A stretch of DNA of 64,000 nt. Source: Pseudomonas sp. PDM16 (GTDB lineage: Bacteria > Pseudomonadota > Gammaproteobacteria > Pseudomonadales > Pseudomonadaceae). The notes under the pieces are model-generated. The model had not been told where the DNA came from, did not search any database, and saw only the letters and a list, made by a program, of their open reading frames with translations. The position numbers and the translations under genes are program-made. Position 1 is the first letter of the stretch; each line of letters begins with the position of its first letter. The stretch lies in assembly GCF_014851865.1 (NCBI RefSeq), contig NZ_JACVAM010000005.1, forward strand, positions 406,821-470,820, given 5' to 3'. This document shows positions 27,379 to 35,780 of this stretch, piece after piece.

Positions 27379-27789
27379 TCCTCTTCCTAATGGGGATAGC
27401 TTCAGCCACCTTTTCTAGGCATCGGGTACTGTCGTCGGAGTGTCTCCCAGGGTGCTGCTGACAGGCGGGCATTTCGCTGGGGCGAACGGCCGAGCCTGGC
27501 ACCGCACCCGCGCCCGCTGCGGGGTTCGGGTTGCGACGAGAGTCGACGAGCCACCGCTAAACGCGTCTGAAGGAGAGTGGCGAGGCACCGTTGGGGTGCA
27601 TGTCACTTCTGGGGATTACCACTTCATGTAGAATCCGCGACAGGCTGCGCGCCAGCGGTTGTCTTGGCGCCAGCCCCAGTCCGACTGCCTTTTAAGCATG
27701 ATTTATTGACGTTTGCTTTTTGGCGCAAATGCGCCAGGCTAGTTTTTGTGAGTTGCTGAATCGCGCAGTGTGGTGCAGCGAGGTGTCGC
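27379..27789. other. Gene-free interval upstream of gacA
   Basis: About 410 bases without a convincing gene. A short open frame at 27440–27631 has no ribosome binding site and an arginine-rich composition typical of non-coding GC-rich DNA. A hairpin with TGGCGC/GCGCCA arms lies near 27720 and is followed by a short T run. The interval should contain the gacA promoter, but I cannot pick a convincing -35/-10 pair. Confidence 0.4.
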
Positions 27790-28434
27790 TTGATTAAGGT
27801 GCTGGTGGTCGACGACCACGATCTGGTCCGGACGGGTATTACCCGTATGCTGGCCGATATAGAGGGCCTGCAGGTTATCGGGCAGGCCGATTCCGGTGAG
27901 CAGGCGCTAAAGAAAGTGCGCGAGATGCAGCCTGACGTGGTGCTGATGGACGTCAAGATGCCTGGCATCGGCGGTCTGGAGGCCACTCGCAAGCTGTTGC
28001 GCAGCCATCCCGACCTTAAGGTCATTGCGGTGACCGCCTGTGAGGATGATCTTTTTCCCACTCGGTTGCTGCAGGCCGGCGCGGCCGGCTACCTGACCAA
28101 GGGAGCAGCGCTGGAGGAAATGGTTCAGGCCATTCGTATGGCGTTCGCAGGTCAGCGCTACCTTAGCCCCCAGATAGCTCAGCAATTGGCGCTGAAGTCA
28201 TTTCAGCCCAATAACGGAGGTACTCCGTTCGATCTGCTGTCCGAGCGTGAAATCCAAATTGCCCTGATGATCGCCAACTGCCAGAAAGTACAGACCATCT
28301 CGGACAAGCTCTGCCTCTCGCCGAAAACGGTCAATACCTACCGCTATCGCATCTACGAGAAGCTTTCGATCACCAGTGATGTCGAACTGGCACTGCTGGC
28401 TGTGCGACACGGCATGGTGGATGCCGTCAGCTGA
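27790..28434 (+). CDS. gacA: Response regulator GacA
   Basis: The 214-residue LuxR/FixJ-type regulator has an N-terminal receiver (VVDDHDLVR, phospho-acceptor Asp54 in VVLMDVKMPG, conserved Lys in YLTKGA) and a C-terminal LuxR helix-turn-helix (LSEREIQIALMI, LCLSPKTVNTYRYRIYEKL). With the sensor GacS it activates the Rsm small RNAs that control secondary metabolism and biofilm traits. The start is the rare codon TTG at 27790, after GCGAGGTG, and gives the exact family N terminus (MIKVLVVDDH). It sits upstream of uvrC, as in other pseudomonads, with a hairpin between them. Confidence 0.96.
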   Translation: MIKVLVVDDHDLVRTGITRMLADIEGLQVIGQADSGEQALKKVREMQPDVVLMDVKMPGIGGLEATRKLLRSHPDLKVIAVTACEDDLFPTRLLQAGAAGYLTKGAALEEMVQAIRMAFAGQRYLSPQIAQQLALKSFQPNNGGTPFDLLSEREIQIALMIANCQKVQTISDKLCLSPKTVNTYRYRIYEKLSITSDVELALLAVRHGMVDAVS

Positions 28435-28454
28435 GAGCCTTAGGCAAGCCCAAT

Positions 28455-28488
28455 AAGAGGACGTAAACTGCGTCCTCTTCGTCTTTTT
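28455..28488 (+). terminator. Hairpin/T-tract between gacA and uvrC
   Basis: AAGAGGACG (28455–28463) pairs with CGTCCTCTT (28471–28479) and is followed by CGTCTTTTT. It could end or attenuate the gacA transcript before uvrC. Confidence 0.7.
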
Positions 28489-28503
28489 AGCCTGTCCACA
28501 TCA

Positions 28504-30339
28504 ATGAACACTTTGCCAGTCGCCCCTTTCGATCCTAGCGCCTTCCTCGCTACCTGCAGCGGGCGTCCAGGCGTGTATCGGATGTTCGACGAGACCGGCA
28601 AGCTGCTCTACGTAGGGAAAGCGTCAAACCTCAAGAAGCGCTTGGCCAGCTACTTCCGCAAGACCGGGCTGGCGCCCAAGACCGCCGCTCTGGTGGCGCG
28701 CATCGCTCAGCTCGAAACCACCATCGTTGCCAACGAGACCGAGGCGCTGCTGCTGGAGCAAACGCTGATCAAGCAGTGGCGACCGCCGTACAACATCCTG
28801 CTGCGCGACGACAAATCCTATCCCTACGTATTGCTGTCCGACGGCGACTACCCGCGCCTGGGAATTCACCGGGGGGCGAAGTCATCCAAGGGGCGCTACT
28901 TCGGCCCTTATCCCAGCGCGGGGGCCATTCGAGAAAGTCTCGCCCTACTGCAGAAGACGTTTCTGGTGCGCCAGTGCGAGGACAGCTACTTCAAGAACCG
29001 CACTCGTCCATGCCTGCAGTACCAGATCAAGCGATGCAAGGCGCCCTGCGTCGGTCTGGTCGAGCCGCAGGAATATGCCGATGACGTGCGCCATTCGGTG
29101 ATGTTCCTCGAGGGGCGCAGCAATGCGCTGACCGATGAGCTGTCCAGTGCCATGGAGAAGGCGGCGATGGACCTCGAGTTCGAGCGAGCTGCCGAGCTGC
29201 GAGACCAAATTTCACTGCTGCGCCGAGTGCAGGATCAGCAGAGCATGGAAGGCGGAAGTGGGGACGTGGATGTGGTGGCCGCCATCGTCAATCCGGGGGG
29301 CGCCTGCGTGCACCTCATCAGTGTACGAGGCGGGCGGGTGCTGGGCAGCAAGAACTTCTTCCCTCAGGTGGGAATCGAGGAGGAGGGCGGCGCGGTGCTA
29401 TCGGCCTTTCTTGCCCAGTACTACCTCTCCAGTCACGAGCGCGACCTGCCCGGCGAGCTTATCGTCAATACCACCCACGATGATCTACCGACGGTGGCCA
29501 CAGCGATCGCCGAGCTGCGAGGCCGCGAGATCGCCATCAGCCATCGAGTGCGTGGCACCCGTGCGCGCTGGCAGCAGCTGGCTGTAACCAATGCGGAGCA
29601 GGCGCTGGGCGCGCGCCTGGTCAATCGGCAGCATGTCGCCGCCCGTTTCGATGCGCTTGCCGAGGCTCTGGATCTGGACGAACCGCTACAGCGTCTGGAG
29701 TGCTACGACATCAGCCATTCCAGCGGCGAGGCTACGGTCGCTTCCTGCGTGGTATTCGGGCCGGAGGGGCCGCTAAAGTCCGATTACCGTCGCTACAACA
29801 TCGAAGGTGTCACCGCCGGCGATGACTACGCGGCCATGCACCAGGCTCTGACCCGACGCTTCAGCAAGCTGAAGGACGGCGATGGCAAACTGCCTGACAT
29901 CCTCCTGGTCGACGGCGGTAAGGGGCAGCTGGCCATGGCGCGCGAGGTGCTGCAGGAGCTGGCGGTGCCGGAGCTGATCCTCCTGGGAGTGGCCAAGGGT
30001 GTGACGCGCAAGCCGGGGCTTGAGACGTTGTATCTCAATGATGCCGACCATGAGTTCACACTGCCTGCCGATTCGCCTGCGCTGCACCTGATTCAGCAGA
30101 TCCGCGATGAGGCGCATCGCTTCGCCATCACCGGGCATAGGGCTCGTCGAGGCAAGGCGCGGCGCACGTCGAGCCTAGAGGATGTGGCAGGCATCGGTCC
30201 GAAACGAAGACGAGAGCTGCTCAAGCACTTCGGTGGACTGCAGGAGCTCAATCGCGCCAGCATCGACGAGATTGCCAAGGCACCTGGCATCAGCAAAAAG
30301 CTCGCCGAGTCGATTTATGCTGCCCTGCACAGCGAGTAG
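28504..30339 (+). CDS. uvrC: UvrABC system protein C, nucleotide excision repair endonuclease
   Basis: The 611-residue protein makes the 3' and 5' incisions around UvrB-bound DNA lesions. It has the N-terminal GIY-YIG nuclease domain (GVYRMFDETGKLLYVGKASN), a cysteine cluster (CLQYQIKRCKAPCVG), the UvrB-binding UVR motif (about residues 205–240), an RNase H-like nuclease domain with the catalytic ECYDISHSSGE, and a C-terminal helix-hairpin-helix pair (DVAGIGPKRRRELLKHFGG). Length is normal. It is followed 33 bases later by pgsA. Confidence 0.97.
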   Translation: MNTLPVAPFDPSAFLATCSGRPGVYRMFDETGKLLYVGKASNLKKRLASYFRKTGLAPKTAALVARIAQLETTIVANETEALLLEQTLIKQWRPPYNILLRDDKSYPYVLLSDGDYPRLGIHRGAKSSKGRYFGPYPSAGAIRESLALLQKTFLVRQCEDSYFKNRTRPCLQYQIKRCKAPCVGLVEPQEYADDVRHSVMFLEGRSNALTDELSSAMEKAAMDLEFERAAELRDQISLLRRVQDQQSMEGGSGDVDVVAAIVNPGGACVHLISVRGGRVLGSKNFFPQVGIEEEGGAVLSAFLAQYYLSSHERDLPGELIVNTTHDDLPTVATAIAELRGREIAISHRVRGTRARWQQLAVTNAEQALGARLVNRQHVAARFDALAEALDLDEPLQRLECYDISHSSGEATVASCVVFGPEGPLKSDYRRYNIEGVTAGDDYAAMHQALTRRFSKLKDGDGKLPDILLVDGGKGQLAMAREVLQELAVPELILLGVAKGVTRKPGLETLYLNDADHEFTLPADSPALHLIQQIRDEAHRFAITGHRARRGKARRTSSLEDVAGIGPKRRRELLKHFGGLQELNRASIDEIAKAPGISKKLAESIYAALHSE

Positions 30340-30372
30340 AATGCGCGCTCAACTCGCTGGCCAGTGGTCCTG

Positions 30373-30933
30373 ATGAATATCCCCAATCTGCTCACCTTGC
30401 TGCGCGTCGCTCTGATTCCCGTCTTCATTCTGTTCTTCTATCTGCCCTTTTCCTGGAGCTACTGGGCGGCAAGTGCGGTATTCGCCCTGGCTGCTGTCAC
30501 CGACTGGTTCGATGGCTATCTGGCTCGGCGCTGGGAGCAGAGCACCCCCTTTGGCGCCTTCCTCGATCCGGTGGCAGACAAACTGATGGTAGCGGTGGCG
30601 TTGGTGCTGTTGGTGGAAGAGCACGCCAACCTCTGGCTGACCCTACCGGCGGTCATCATCATCGGGCGCGAGATCGTCGTCTCCGCGTTGAGGGAGTGGA
30701 TGGCGGAGCTCGGTGCGCGCGCCCATGTAGCTGTATCCAACCTGGGTAAATGGAAAACCGCAGCGCAGATGGTTGCGTTGGTCATATTGCTCGGTAATCC
30801 ACCGCAGTTGACCATGTGGGTGGGCGCTGGCTACGTTCTGTTGATCATCGCCGCCGGTCTGACACTTTGGTCGATGCTGCAGTATCTGTTGGCCGCCTGG
30901 CCGCACCTGAGCATTCATACTGAAAAGAAATAA
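30373..30933 (+). CDS. pgsA: CDP-diacylglycerol-glycerol-3-phosphate 3-phosphatidyltransferase
   Basis: The 186-residue inner-membrane enzyme makes phosphatidylglycerophosphate, the precursor of phosphatidylglycerol and cardiolipin. The CDP-alcohol phosphotransferase motif is complete (DGYLARRWEQSTPFGAFLDP followed by VADK). Four to six hydrophobic helices are visible. I use ATG 30373 (MNIPNLLTLLRV) rather than the GTG nine bases upstream because it matches the family start. Two tRNA genes follow. Confidence 0.95.
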   Translation: MNIPNLLTLLRVALIPVFILFFYLPFSWSYWAASAVFALAAVTDWFDGYLARRWEQSTPFGAFLDPVADKLMVAVALVLLVEEHANLWLTLPAVIIIGREIVVSALREWMAELGARAHVAVSNLGKWKTAAQMVALVILLGNPPQLTMWVGAGYVLLIIAAGLTLWSMLQYLLAAWPHLSIHTEKK

Positions 30934-30952
30934 GCTTTTTTGAATCAAGGGG

Positions 30953-30980
30953 TTGACGCGGCGTTACGATTCTATAGAAT
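30953..30980 (+). promoter_or_regulatory. Promoter of the tRNA-Gly/tRNA-Cys pair
   Basis: TTGACG (30953–30958) and TAGAAT (30975–30980) are spaced 16 bases apart and lie just upstream of tRNA-Gly. Confidence 0.7.
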
Positions 30981-30998
30981 GGCGCCCGTCACCAAGAC

Positions 30999-31074
<76 letters not shown>

Positions 31075-31117
31075 ATTTGTTGACGTTGACGCCGCGGTAA
31101 GCGGCGTCTTCGTTTGA

Positions 31118-31191
31118 GGCCGATTAGCAGAGTGGTTATGCAGCGGATTGCAAATCCGCGTACATCGGTTCGATTCCGGTATCGGCCTCCA
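31118..31191 (+). tRNA. tRNA-Cys (GCA)
   Basis: A 74-base tRNA with acceptor stem GGCCGAT/ATCGGCC, anticodon loop TTGCAAA (GCA), GTTCGATTC T-arm and encoded CCA. In P. aeruginosa a tRNA-Leu follows this pair; none is visible here. Confidence 0.97.
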
Positions 31192-31196
31192 CTATG

Positions 31197-31232
31197 AAAA
31201 GCCCCGCAGACTCTAGTCTGCGGGGCTTTTTC
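31197..31232 (+). terminator. Intrinsic terminator after tRNA-Cys
   Basis: A 12-bp perfect stem (GCCCCGCAGACT/AGTCTGCGGGGC, 31201–31226) with a two-base loop is followed by TTTTTCTTT. Confidence 0.92.
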
Positions 31233-31254
31233 TTTGCCTCTAGAAAAGCCCCCA

Positions 31255-31287
31255 GTTTCCGCAACTATCTGGATCGTTTCCGCAACT
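31255..31287 (+). repeat. Two 12-bp direct repeats downstream of the tRNA pair
   Basis: GTTTCCGCAACT occurs at 31255–31266 and again at 31276–31287, a 21-base (two helical turns) period. They lie 64 bases after tRNA-Cys, at the edge of the accessory region. They could be protein-binding sites, such as recombinase arm sites or operators, but no partner gene is adjacent. The rest of 31233–31717 holds no gene I can support. Confidence 0.5.
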
Positions 31288-31717
31288 GCCCGGCTACTTC
31301 GTCGGGTTCATGACCTCGCCGATGCGCCGGTATCGAGATGGAGTTCAACGACGAAGAGTCTGTGACGCTGAGGTGGGGGCTTCGGTGGATGGAGAGCAGG
31401 TGGTGGAAGAGGGGCGCTACGGGCGGCAGAGGAGGAGGTGCTGTTCTAAGAACCGAAAGAGCTCCCAAAAGCGGACTTTAGGTCAGTGCCACGCAGGGAG
31501 GGCAGCCATGAAGTGAGTTCAGGGTAATCATCCGCTGGCTGGCACATGCCCCGGTGACCTCGTGCTAACGATTTCTGACGTGCGCGATCGTGAACCGGCG
31601 CCCATCAATGAGAAGACCGCAGCCTGACTGTGCGAAAGCTCTAGTTCGCTGCTTCACGCGCTGTTACATTTTTTCGCCGGCATCGGATGCCGATGCCATT
31701 TTTTACAAGGAGCGTTT

Positions 31718-32467
31718 ATGAAATTCCGTTTTCTTCCCATGCTTGCTGCCGCCGTGGGTGTTTTACTCGGATCTGGACACGCGTCTGCGGATACGAAGGT
31801 CGTGTGCGAGAACCTGAACCTTCGAGGCCAGGGCTACCTGCTGATTGAGGATGGGATCATTGCCGGGTCTTCATGCCCCAATGGCAAGTACGCAAGGTGG
31901 TCTACGCCTTACAACGGCCTTGTGATTATTGCCGCCCACCAGCTGGAAGGACTCATCCCGCCTTATGCCGGCGTGAAGGTACAAGCCGTTCCGGGGAAGC
32001 AAAGCAAGGTCACTATCAAGCAGGTAGTGGATGGCCTTGTCGCATGCTCGGCGCCGGTGGTTCGCCCCGCCGGCTTCTTCACTAAGCCCTATGGTCGCCT
32101 CAACATTTGCAATCAGAGTGGCACGGTGCCCGACTCGGTTACCTACTACCAGCACGTATGGGTAGAGCTGGCGCGACCCGCTGGTAAGCCGGGCGAGCTG
32201 CGGGTGAAGCTGAACAGCAACTACGTTGGCGTAGGCCGCAACTATACGATCACCACCACATCGAGCCTGCACGGCGGCACGACGACTATCATCAAGAATG
32301 CGCTGACTGCCAGCAAGAACTACACTATCGGCGAGCTTGGTCCAGACTTCCTGGCTCAGGCGAAGCAGGGCGCCACCTTTACCTTTAAGGTCGAGCTATT
32401 TGAGGGCATTGCCTCCGCCGCCCGATACACCATGACGGCTACCGGCCAGGAGATGGTGAAGAACTGA
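31718..32467 (+). CDS. Secreted protein of unknown function
   Basis: This 249-residue protein has a clear signal peptide (about residues 1–25, cleavage after HASA). ATG 31718 follows a strong AAGGAG. The mature protein has four cysteines (KVVCEN, GSSCPN, VACSAP, LNICNQ), which may form two disulfides. The C-terminal half is rich in Thr and Asn (YTITTTSSLHGGTTTI) and suggests a beta-rich extracellular domain. I do not recognise a family. It lies in the accessory region after the tRNAs, with degraded sequence downstream. Confidence 0.7.
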   Translation: MKFRFLPMLAAAVGVLLGSGHASADTKVVCENLNLRGQGYLLIEDGIIAGSSCPNGKYARWSTPYNGLVIIAAHQLEGLIPPYAGVKVQAVPGKQSKVTIKQVVDGLVACSAPVVRPAGFFTKPYGRLNICNQSGTVPDSVTYYQHVWVELARPAGKPGELRVKLNSNYVGVGRNYTITTTSSLHGGTTTIIKNALTASKNYTIGELGPDFLAQAKQGATFTFKVELFEGIASAARYTMTATGQEMVKN

Positions 32468-32594
32468 GTATCAGACCATCCTGACCGCCCAGATCGAAGC
32501 CCGGCCGCAGTGTCGGGCTTTTTGTTGGCGGCTCGATGAGCTGTGGCAGGTGGCGTTTCGGTAAAGCCGGTGCACACGGTTGCACGGCAGAAAT

Positions 32595-32622
32595 GAAAAG
32601 CCCCGCGGAGGGCGGGGCTTCA
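32595..32622 (+). terminator. Hairpin downstream of the secreted-protein gene
   Basis: AAGCCCCGC/GCGGGGCTT forms a 9-bp stem around a GGAGG loop (32598–32620), preceded by an A-rich and followed by a short T-containing stretch. Confidence 0.6.
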
Positions 32623-32696
32623 ATCCTGGCTTCGGAGGCCTAAGCGCACTGCTTATCTTCCTTTCAGCCTCTATTTGTATCTTTAAATCGTAATTC

Positions 32697-33020
32697 TTAC
32701 TGCGTTTTTTCAATGTGATTGATCAGGACAAGTAGATCCTTAATGGTGCTTGACTCTTTCATGATTTCTAAAAATAAGCTCCGTATAGCCTCATCAGAGG
32801 CCTTATGTACGGCGTTCTCTTCAGACTCCCATTTTTTATGGTTTCGTCTGAAAGGCCCAAAAACTCTCTGAGTGTCTTTCTGGACATCCTCAGTTCTGAA
32901 CGTAAAAACGGAACTCGTCGCCGGATAGTAAGGTTTCCTTCGACGCTGACCGAGTGGGGAGTCATCCTCGGCATCGTGACGGCGATCCTCACCTTCGCCG
33001 CACCACCATCGGGACGAGCA
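32697..33020. pseudogene. Degraded coding sequence with a possible holin-like fragment
   Basis: Two overlapping traces are visible. On the plus strand, 32933–32999 encodes STLTEWGVILGIVTAILTFA, which resembles the membrane start of phage class II holins (TLNEWAxxxGI-type); it runs straight into unrelated sequence and its upstream part is missing. On the minus strand, a frame of about 100 codons ending at 32697 reads as a plausible charged helical protein (KKWESEENAVHKASDEA, then IKDLLVLINHIEKTQ) but has no usable start codon. I interpret the segment as prophage or gene debris. The remainder of 32468–33205 shows nothing else. Confidence 0.3.
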
Positions 33021-33205
33021 CAGGCATGATCGCCAAGGCTATTTATTGAGCTGTACCGCTAAAGGTTACGAGGCTGGCGCCGCTAAACAACAAGCGAAGT
33101 GTTAGATGGCTTGATTCGTAGCATCGTAAGCGCGATGCCTGTTAGCTGGCCGAAATCCAAATACAGCCTGCACAACTGTAAGGCGATCAGGGGAAGATCC
33201 GTTGT

Positions 33206-34039
33206 ATGGTAAGCATACCCAAGTTCACCTCCTTCTCTGTAGTTGACCCCGCGTCAAATAAGTTGCTGCGAGCGACTGAGATAGATGTAGAGAGAACTGT
33301 TGGTGTGGACGAGGTTACAAAGGAAGAGGTAACAATAGAAACCAGCAATGTTCGAATTAGTGAAGAGGCTTACGATAAATTAAAATTCGAGAGACAAGCA
33401 GAGCTCATAAAAAGTCAGAAAGCCAACTCTGAGAGCTTGGTCATCTCACAGGGTGTGAAGATCGATAACCCGAATGTACTCAGCGAGGAAGAAAGCAAAG
33501 CATTGCTGGATAGCCTCAATGAGGACCCTCTAACTAGGATGTACCGGGAAATAGATGAGCGCCTTCAGGTTATAGATGGGGCTACCGCTGAGCTGCGCAC
33601 TACCACAGAGAAGCTGGATCATGCCTATGACGGCCTTATGGAGCGAATTGGTCAGCACCGGCCTGACATCGCGAGCAAGTCATTTGGCTTCAGTATCAAT
33701 GCCGAGAGCAGGATCGTTCTTCTAGATGGCGATAGTTTGAATGCCGAGCAAGCTGACTACTTGGAGAAAGTTCTTAACGGCTCAAATGCGTTGGTAAGCG
33801 GCGCTATTGATATTGCCAATGCTCATATCTCGCTGACAGAGGCCGAGTGGTGGAGCAGAGGGCTTGTCTTCAATCGTGACAACTACGCAAAGACCATTGA
33901 TATCGGAGCGGACCTTTCCTACAGGCGCGCGGCCAAGACACTCCCTCGTGGTGCCGATTACATTCCGCCAGCACCTGTTAATGTTCAGGATCACTGGCGA
34001 CAACAGCTGGCTAATAATGGCGAAAGAGCCCGTTATTAA
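33206..34039 (+). CDS. Hypothetical protein in an AT-richer segment
   Basis: The 277-residue soluble protein has no signal peptide, membrane segment or cysteine. The N-terminal 110 residues are acidic with a predicted beta-rich start (IPKFTSFSVVDP), a central helical stretch (about 110–150, LTRMYREIDERLQVIDGATAELRTTTEKLD) is coiled-coil-like, and the C-terminal 120 residues look globular. Codon use (many AAA, ATA, AGA and AAT) differs from the flanking core genes, which suggests acquired DNA. ATG 33206 is preceded by AGGGGAAG. I do not recognise a family. Confidence 0.6.
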   Translation: MVSIPKFTSFSVVDPASNKLLRATEIDVERTVGVDEVTKEEVTIETSNVRISEEAYDKLKFERQAELIKSQKANSESLVISQGVKIDNPNVLSEEESKALLDSLNEDPLTRMYREIDERLQVIDGATAELRTTTEKLDHAYDGLMERIGQHRPDIASKSFGFSINAESRIVLLDGDSLNAEQADYLEKVLNGSNALVSGAIDIANAHISLTEAEWWSRGLVFNRDNYAKTIDIGADLSYRRAAKTLPRGADYIPPAPVNVQDHWRQQLANNGERARY

Positions 34040-34111
34040 TCTGTGTCCAACTGTTGGGCGTCGATGTTTGGAGCGCGAGATACTTAGGCTGCCTAATGAT
34101 TCCTTTGTTTA

Positions 34112-34318
34112 TCAGGCCTTATGGGGGAGTCGTAGCGCCTTGGTACGGTGACCGCAGATGTTGCCGCTGCTTGCTTGGAAAGCAATGACGACCGCTGGAA
34201 AAGAGTTATATGTAGTTCCATCAGGGCACTTGGGGCCCATGCCGAAGGCAAAGCCCAGGATAACTATGAGGAATGCTGCAGCACCTACATAGCCGAGTGT
34301 TTTTATGATCAGTTTCAT
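34112..34318 (-). CDS. Possible small single-pass membrane protein
   Basis: A 68-residue frame beginning MKLIIKTLGYVGAAAFLIVILGF has one strong hydrophobic segment (residues 3–25) and two cysteines after it (PKCPDG and GNICGH). AAGGA lies close upstream of the ATG. There is no homology I recognise, and overlapping frames exist on the other strand. The N-terminal structure favours this one being real. Confidence 0.4.
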   Translation of the reverse strand: MKLIIKTLGYVGAAAFLIVILGFAFGMGPKCPDGTTYNSFPAVVIAFQASSGNICGHRTKALRLPHKA

Positions 34319-34434
34319 GCGTCCTTGCCTATGTTGTCTTAATCGTCCATTTCGCTAGTGGACGCTTACACCGTCCCCATTTATGCGTGATATCCGATCC
34401 GTCTCGCAGTCATTCATATCTCGATGCCGCTATC

Positions 34435-34465
34435 ATCAAAAGCCCGCATTCCGCGGGCTTTTGAT
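34435..34465 (-). terminator. Strong hairpin terminator after the lipoprotein pair
   Basis: A perfect 13-bp stem (ATCAAAAGCCCGC/GCGGGCTTTTGAT) with a five-base loop lies nine bases beyond the stop of the minus-strand lipoprotein gene. It ends in a T-rich arm when read on that strand. Confidence 0.85.
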
Positions 34466-34473
34466 CGAGTTGT

Positions 34474-35031
34474 CTATTGTGCAGCGTCGCAGGCCTCAAT
34501 GGCCTGCAGACGCAGATCACTGTCAGATATTCGTAGAACCCGCCTCATGCAGTCGTCATAGCTGGAGCCAGAGAGAACTGGCGTTGCGACGTCGGCTGGT
34601 TTCTGCACAGGTAAACGCTGACCGTTTCCAAATAGCCGGCCACCGCTTGCGACGCAATCGAATTTCTCGGGGGCCTTGAGGCGAACAGCCATTCCCCATA
34701 TCTGCGGTCTTGCGGCCCCCCACGGTATTGGGGCTATTTTCATCTTCATCCGTTTGTCGTACACCGTGTCGGCACCCACCGTACGAACTTTGTCCGCCAG
34801 GGTGTTTTCCACTGTTGCAAAGCTGCCGTATGTGTACATGTTGCCAACGGCCCGCCCCAGAAAGGTGTACTCGGTCCCTTCAGGCAGCGGTCCGGGCAGA
34901 AGGCATACGGGCCCCATATAGGGCGGTAATGCAGGCATGGAGCCTTCCCATTTCTGTACGCTGGCTTTGGGGGCGCAGCCTGCAAGGGTGAATGCCGCTG
35001 CGGCCGCAACCCCGATTCGTATCAGTTTCAT
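34474..35031 (-). CDS. Predicted lipoprotein with DCMRRVL tail (downstream member of pair)
   Basis: The 185-residue protein starts at ATG 35031, after AAGGAATT. It has a lipoprotein signal peptide (MKLIRIGVAAAAAFTLAGCA, Cys near residue 19). A middle domain of about 110 residues with two Cys and the segment GRAVGNMYTYGS is followed by a linker and a C-terminal tail of about 29 residues (SYDDCMRRVLRISDSDLRLQ and a final Cys). The same tail closes the upstream lipoprotein. The two genes are 14 bases apart and probably one operon. Likely anchored in the outer membrane; function unknown. Confidence 0.7.
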   Translation of the reverse strand: MKLIRIGVAAAAAFTLAGCAPKASVQKWEGSMPALPPYMGPVCLLPGPLPEGTEYTFLGRAVGNMYTYGSFATVENTLADKVRTVGADTVYDKRMKMKIAPIPWGAARPQIWGMAVRLKAPEKFDCVASGGRLFGNGQRLPVQKPADVATPVLSGSSYDDCMRRVLRISDSDLRLQAIEACDAAQ

Positions 35032-35045
35032 GAATTCCTTCCAGG

Positions 35046-35780
35046 TCAAATGGCTGCGTCGCAGGTACTCATGGACTGCAAGCGAAGCTGTTTGTCGGTG
35101 ATCTTCAGCACGCGCCGCATGCACTCGTCATAGCTGGGGCGGGTTTTTTGTGGGGTAGTCGCATGGGCTGCTGGCGTTGTCGGCTCGATGGGGCGTCTGC
35201 CAGCTAGCGCAGCAGCCATCTGCTCATCGCTCAGAAGCTCCTGGAGCACCGCGGTGCCGGCCACGATGACGTGGTTGATGGCACCACGATGTTTGGCGGT
35301 CTTCGAGGCCAGAACGGCGCCGCTATGATCGATCACCTCGGCGGTTACGTCATAGTCGAAGCGGACGCGCATGTAGGCATCGCTCTTCCAGTCTCTCAAG
35401 GTCATGCGCAGCATCAGGTGGTCAGGGCTGCTGGCTTTATAGGTGCCTGGGAGCACGGCTTTGGCGGTGAGATAGTCTCGCCTTAGTGCCGTCATCGTTG
35501 CCTGTTCGAGATCGCTGGCCAGGTCGAATCCACTGACGGTGGTGATGTTGTATGGGACATAGGCCAGCGCTCGCATCACGCCTACGAAGTTCGGTTTCTT
35601 GTTTCCCGAGATCACATAGGGGCGTTGGTCGAGTACCAGTACCTCGATTCCTTTCTTTTCTACGGAAGGGGGGAGCGATATGGACGGCACCGATGCTCGG
35701 TAGTCGATCCTGTTGCCAGCGGCGCAGCCGCCAAGGAATATGGAGAAGACAAGTACTATCCCTGTAACAAACCGGCTCAC
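35046..35780 (-). CDS. Predicted lipoprotein with DECMRRVL tail (upstream member of pair, YajG-like body)
   Basis: This 244-residue protein has a lipobox IFLGGCAAG (Cys near residue 19). The body of about 170 residues has the VLVLDQRPYVISGNKKPNF motif and alternating strands and helices reminiscent of YajG-type lipoproteins; that assignment is tentative. After a Thr/Pro linker (PIEPTTPAAHATTPQKT) comes the tail SYDECMRRVLKITDKQLRLQ, ending in a Cys, nearly identical to that of the next gene. It is divergent from pabB across 269 bases. Confidence 0.7.
   Translation of the reverse strand: MSRFVTGIVLVFSIFLGGCAAGNRIDYRASVPSISLPPSVEKKGIEVLVLDQRPYVISGNKKPNFVGVMRALAYVPYNITTVSGFDLASDLEQATMTALRRDYLTAKAVLPGTYKASSPDHLMLRMTLRDWKSDAYMRVRFDYDVTAEVIDHSGAVLASKTAKHRGAINHVIVAGTAVLQELLSDEQMAAALAGRRPIEPTTPAAHATTPQKTRPSYDECMRRVLKITDKQLRLQSMSTCDAAI

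Noticed and set aside
27440..27631. 63-codon plus-strand frame before gacA
   Set aside because: No ribosome binding site and non-coding-like composition.
32768..33029. Two overlapping frames (74 codons each strand) as genes
   Set aside because: They contradict each other, lack good starts, and only a short holin-like segment and a start-less minus frame look protein-like.
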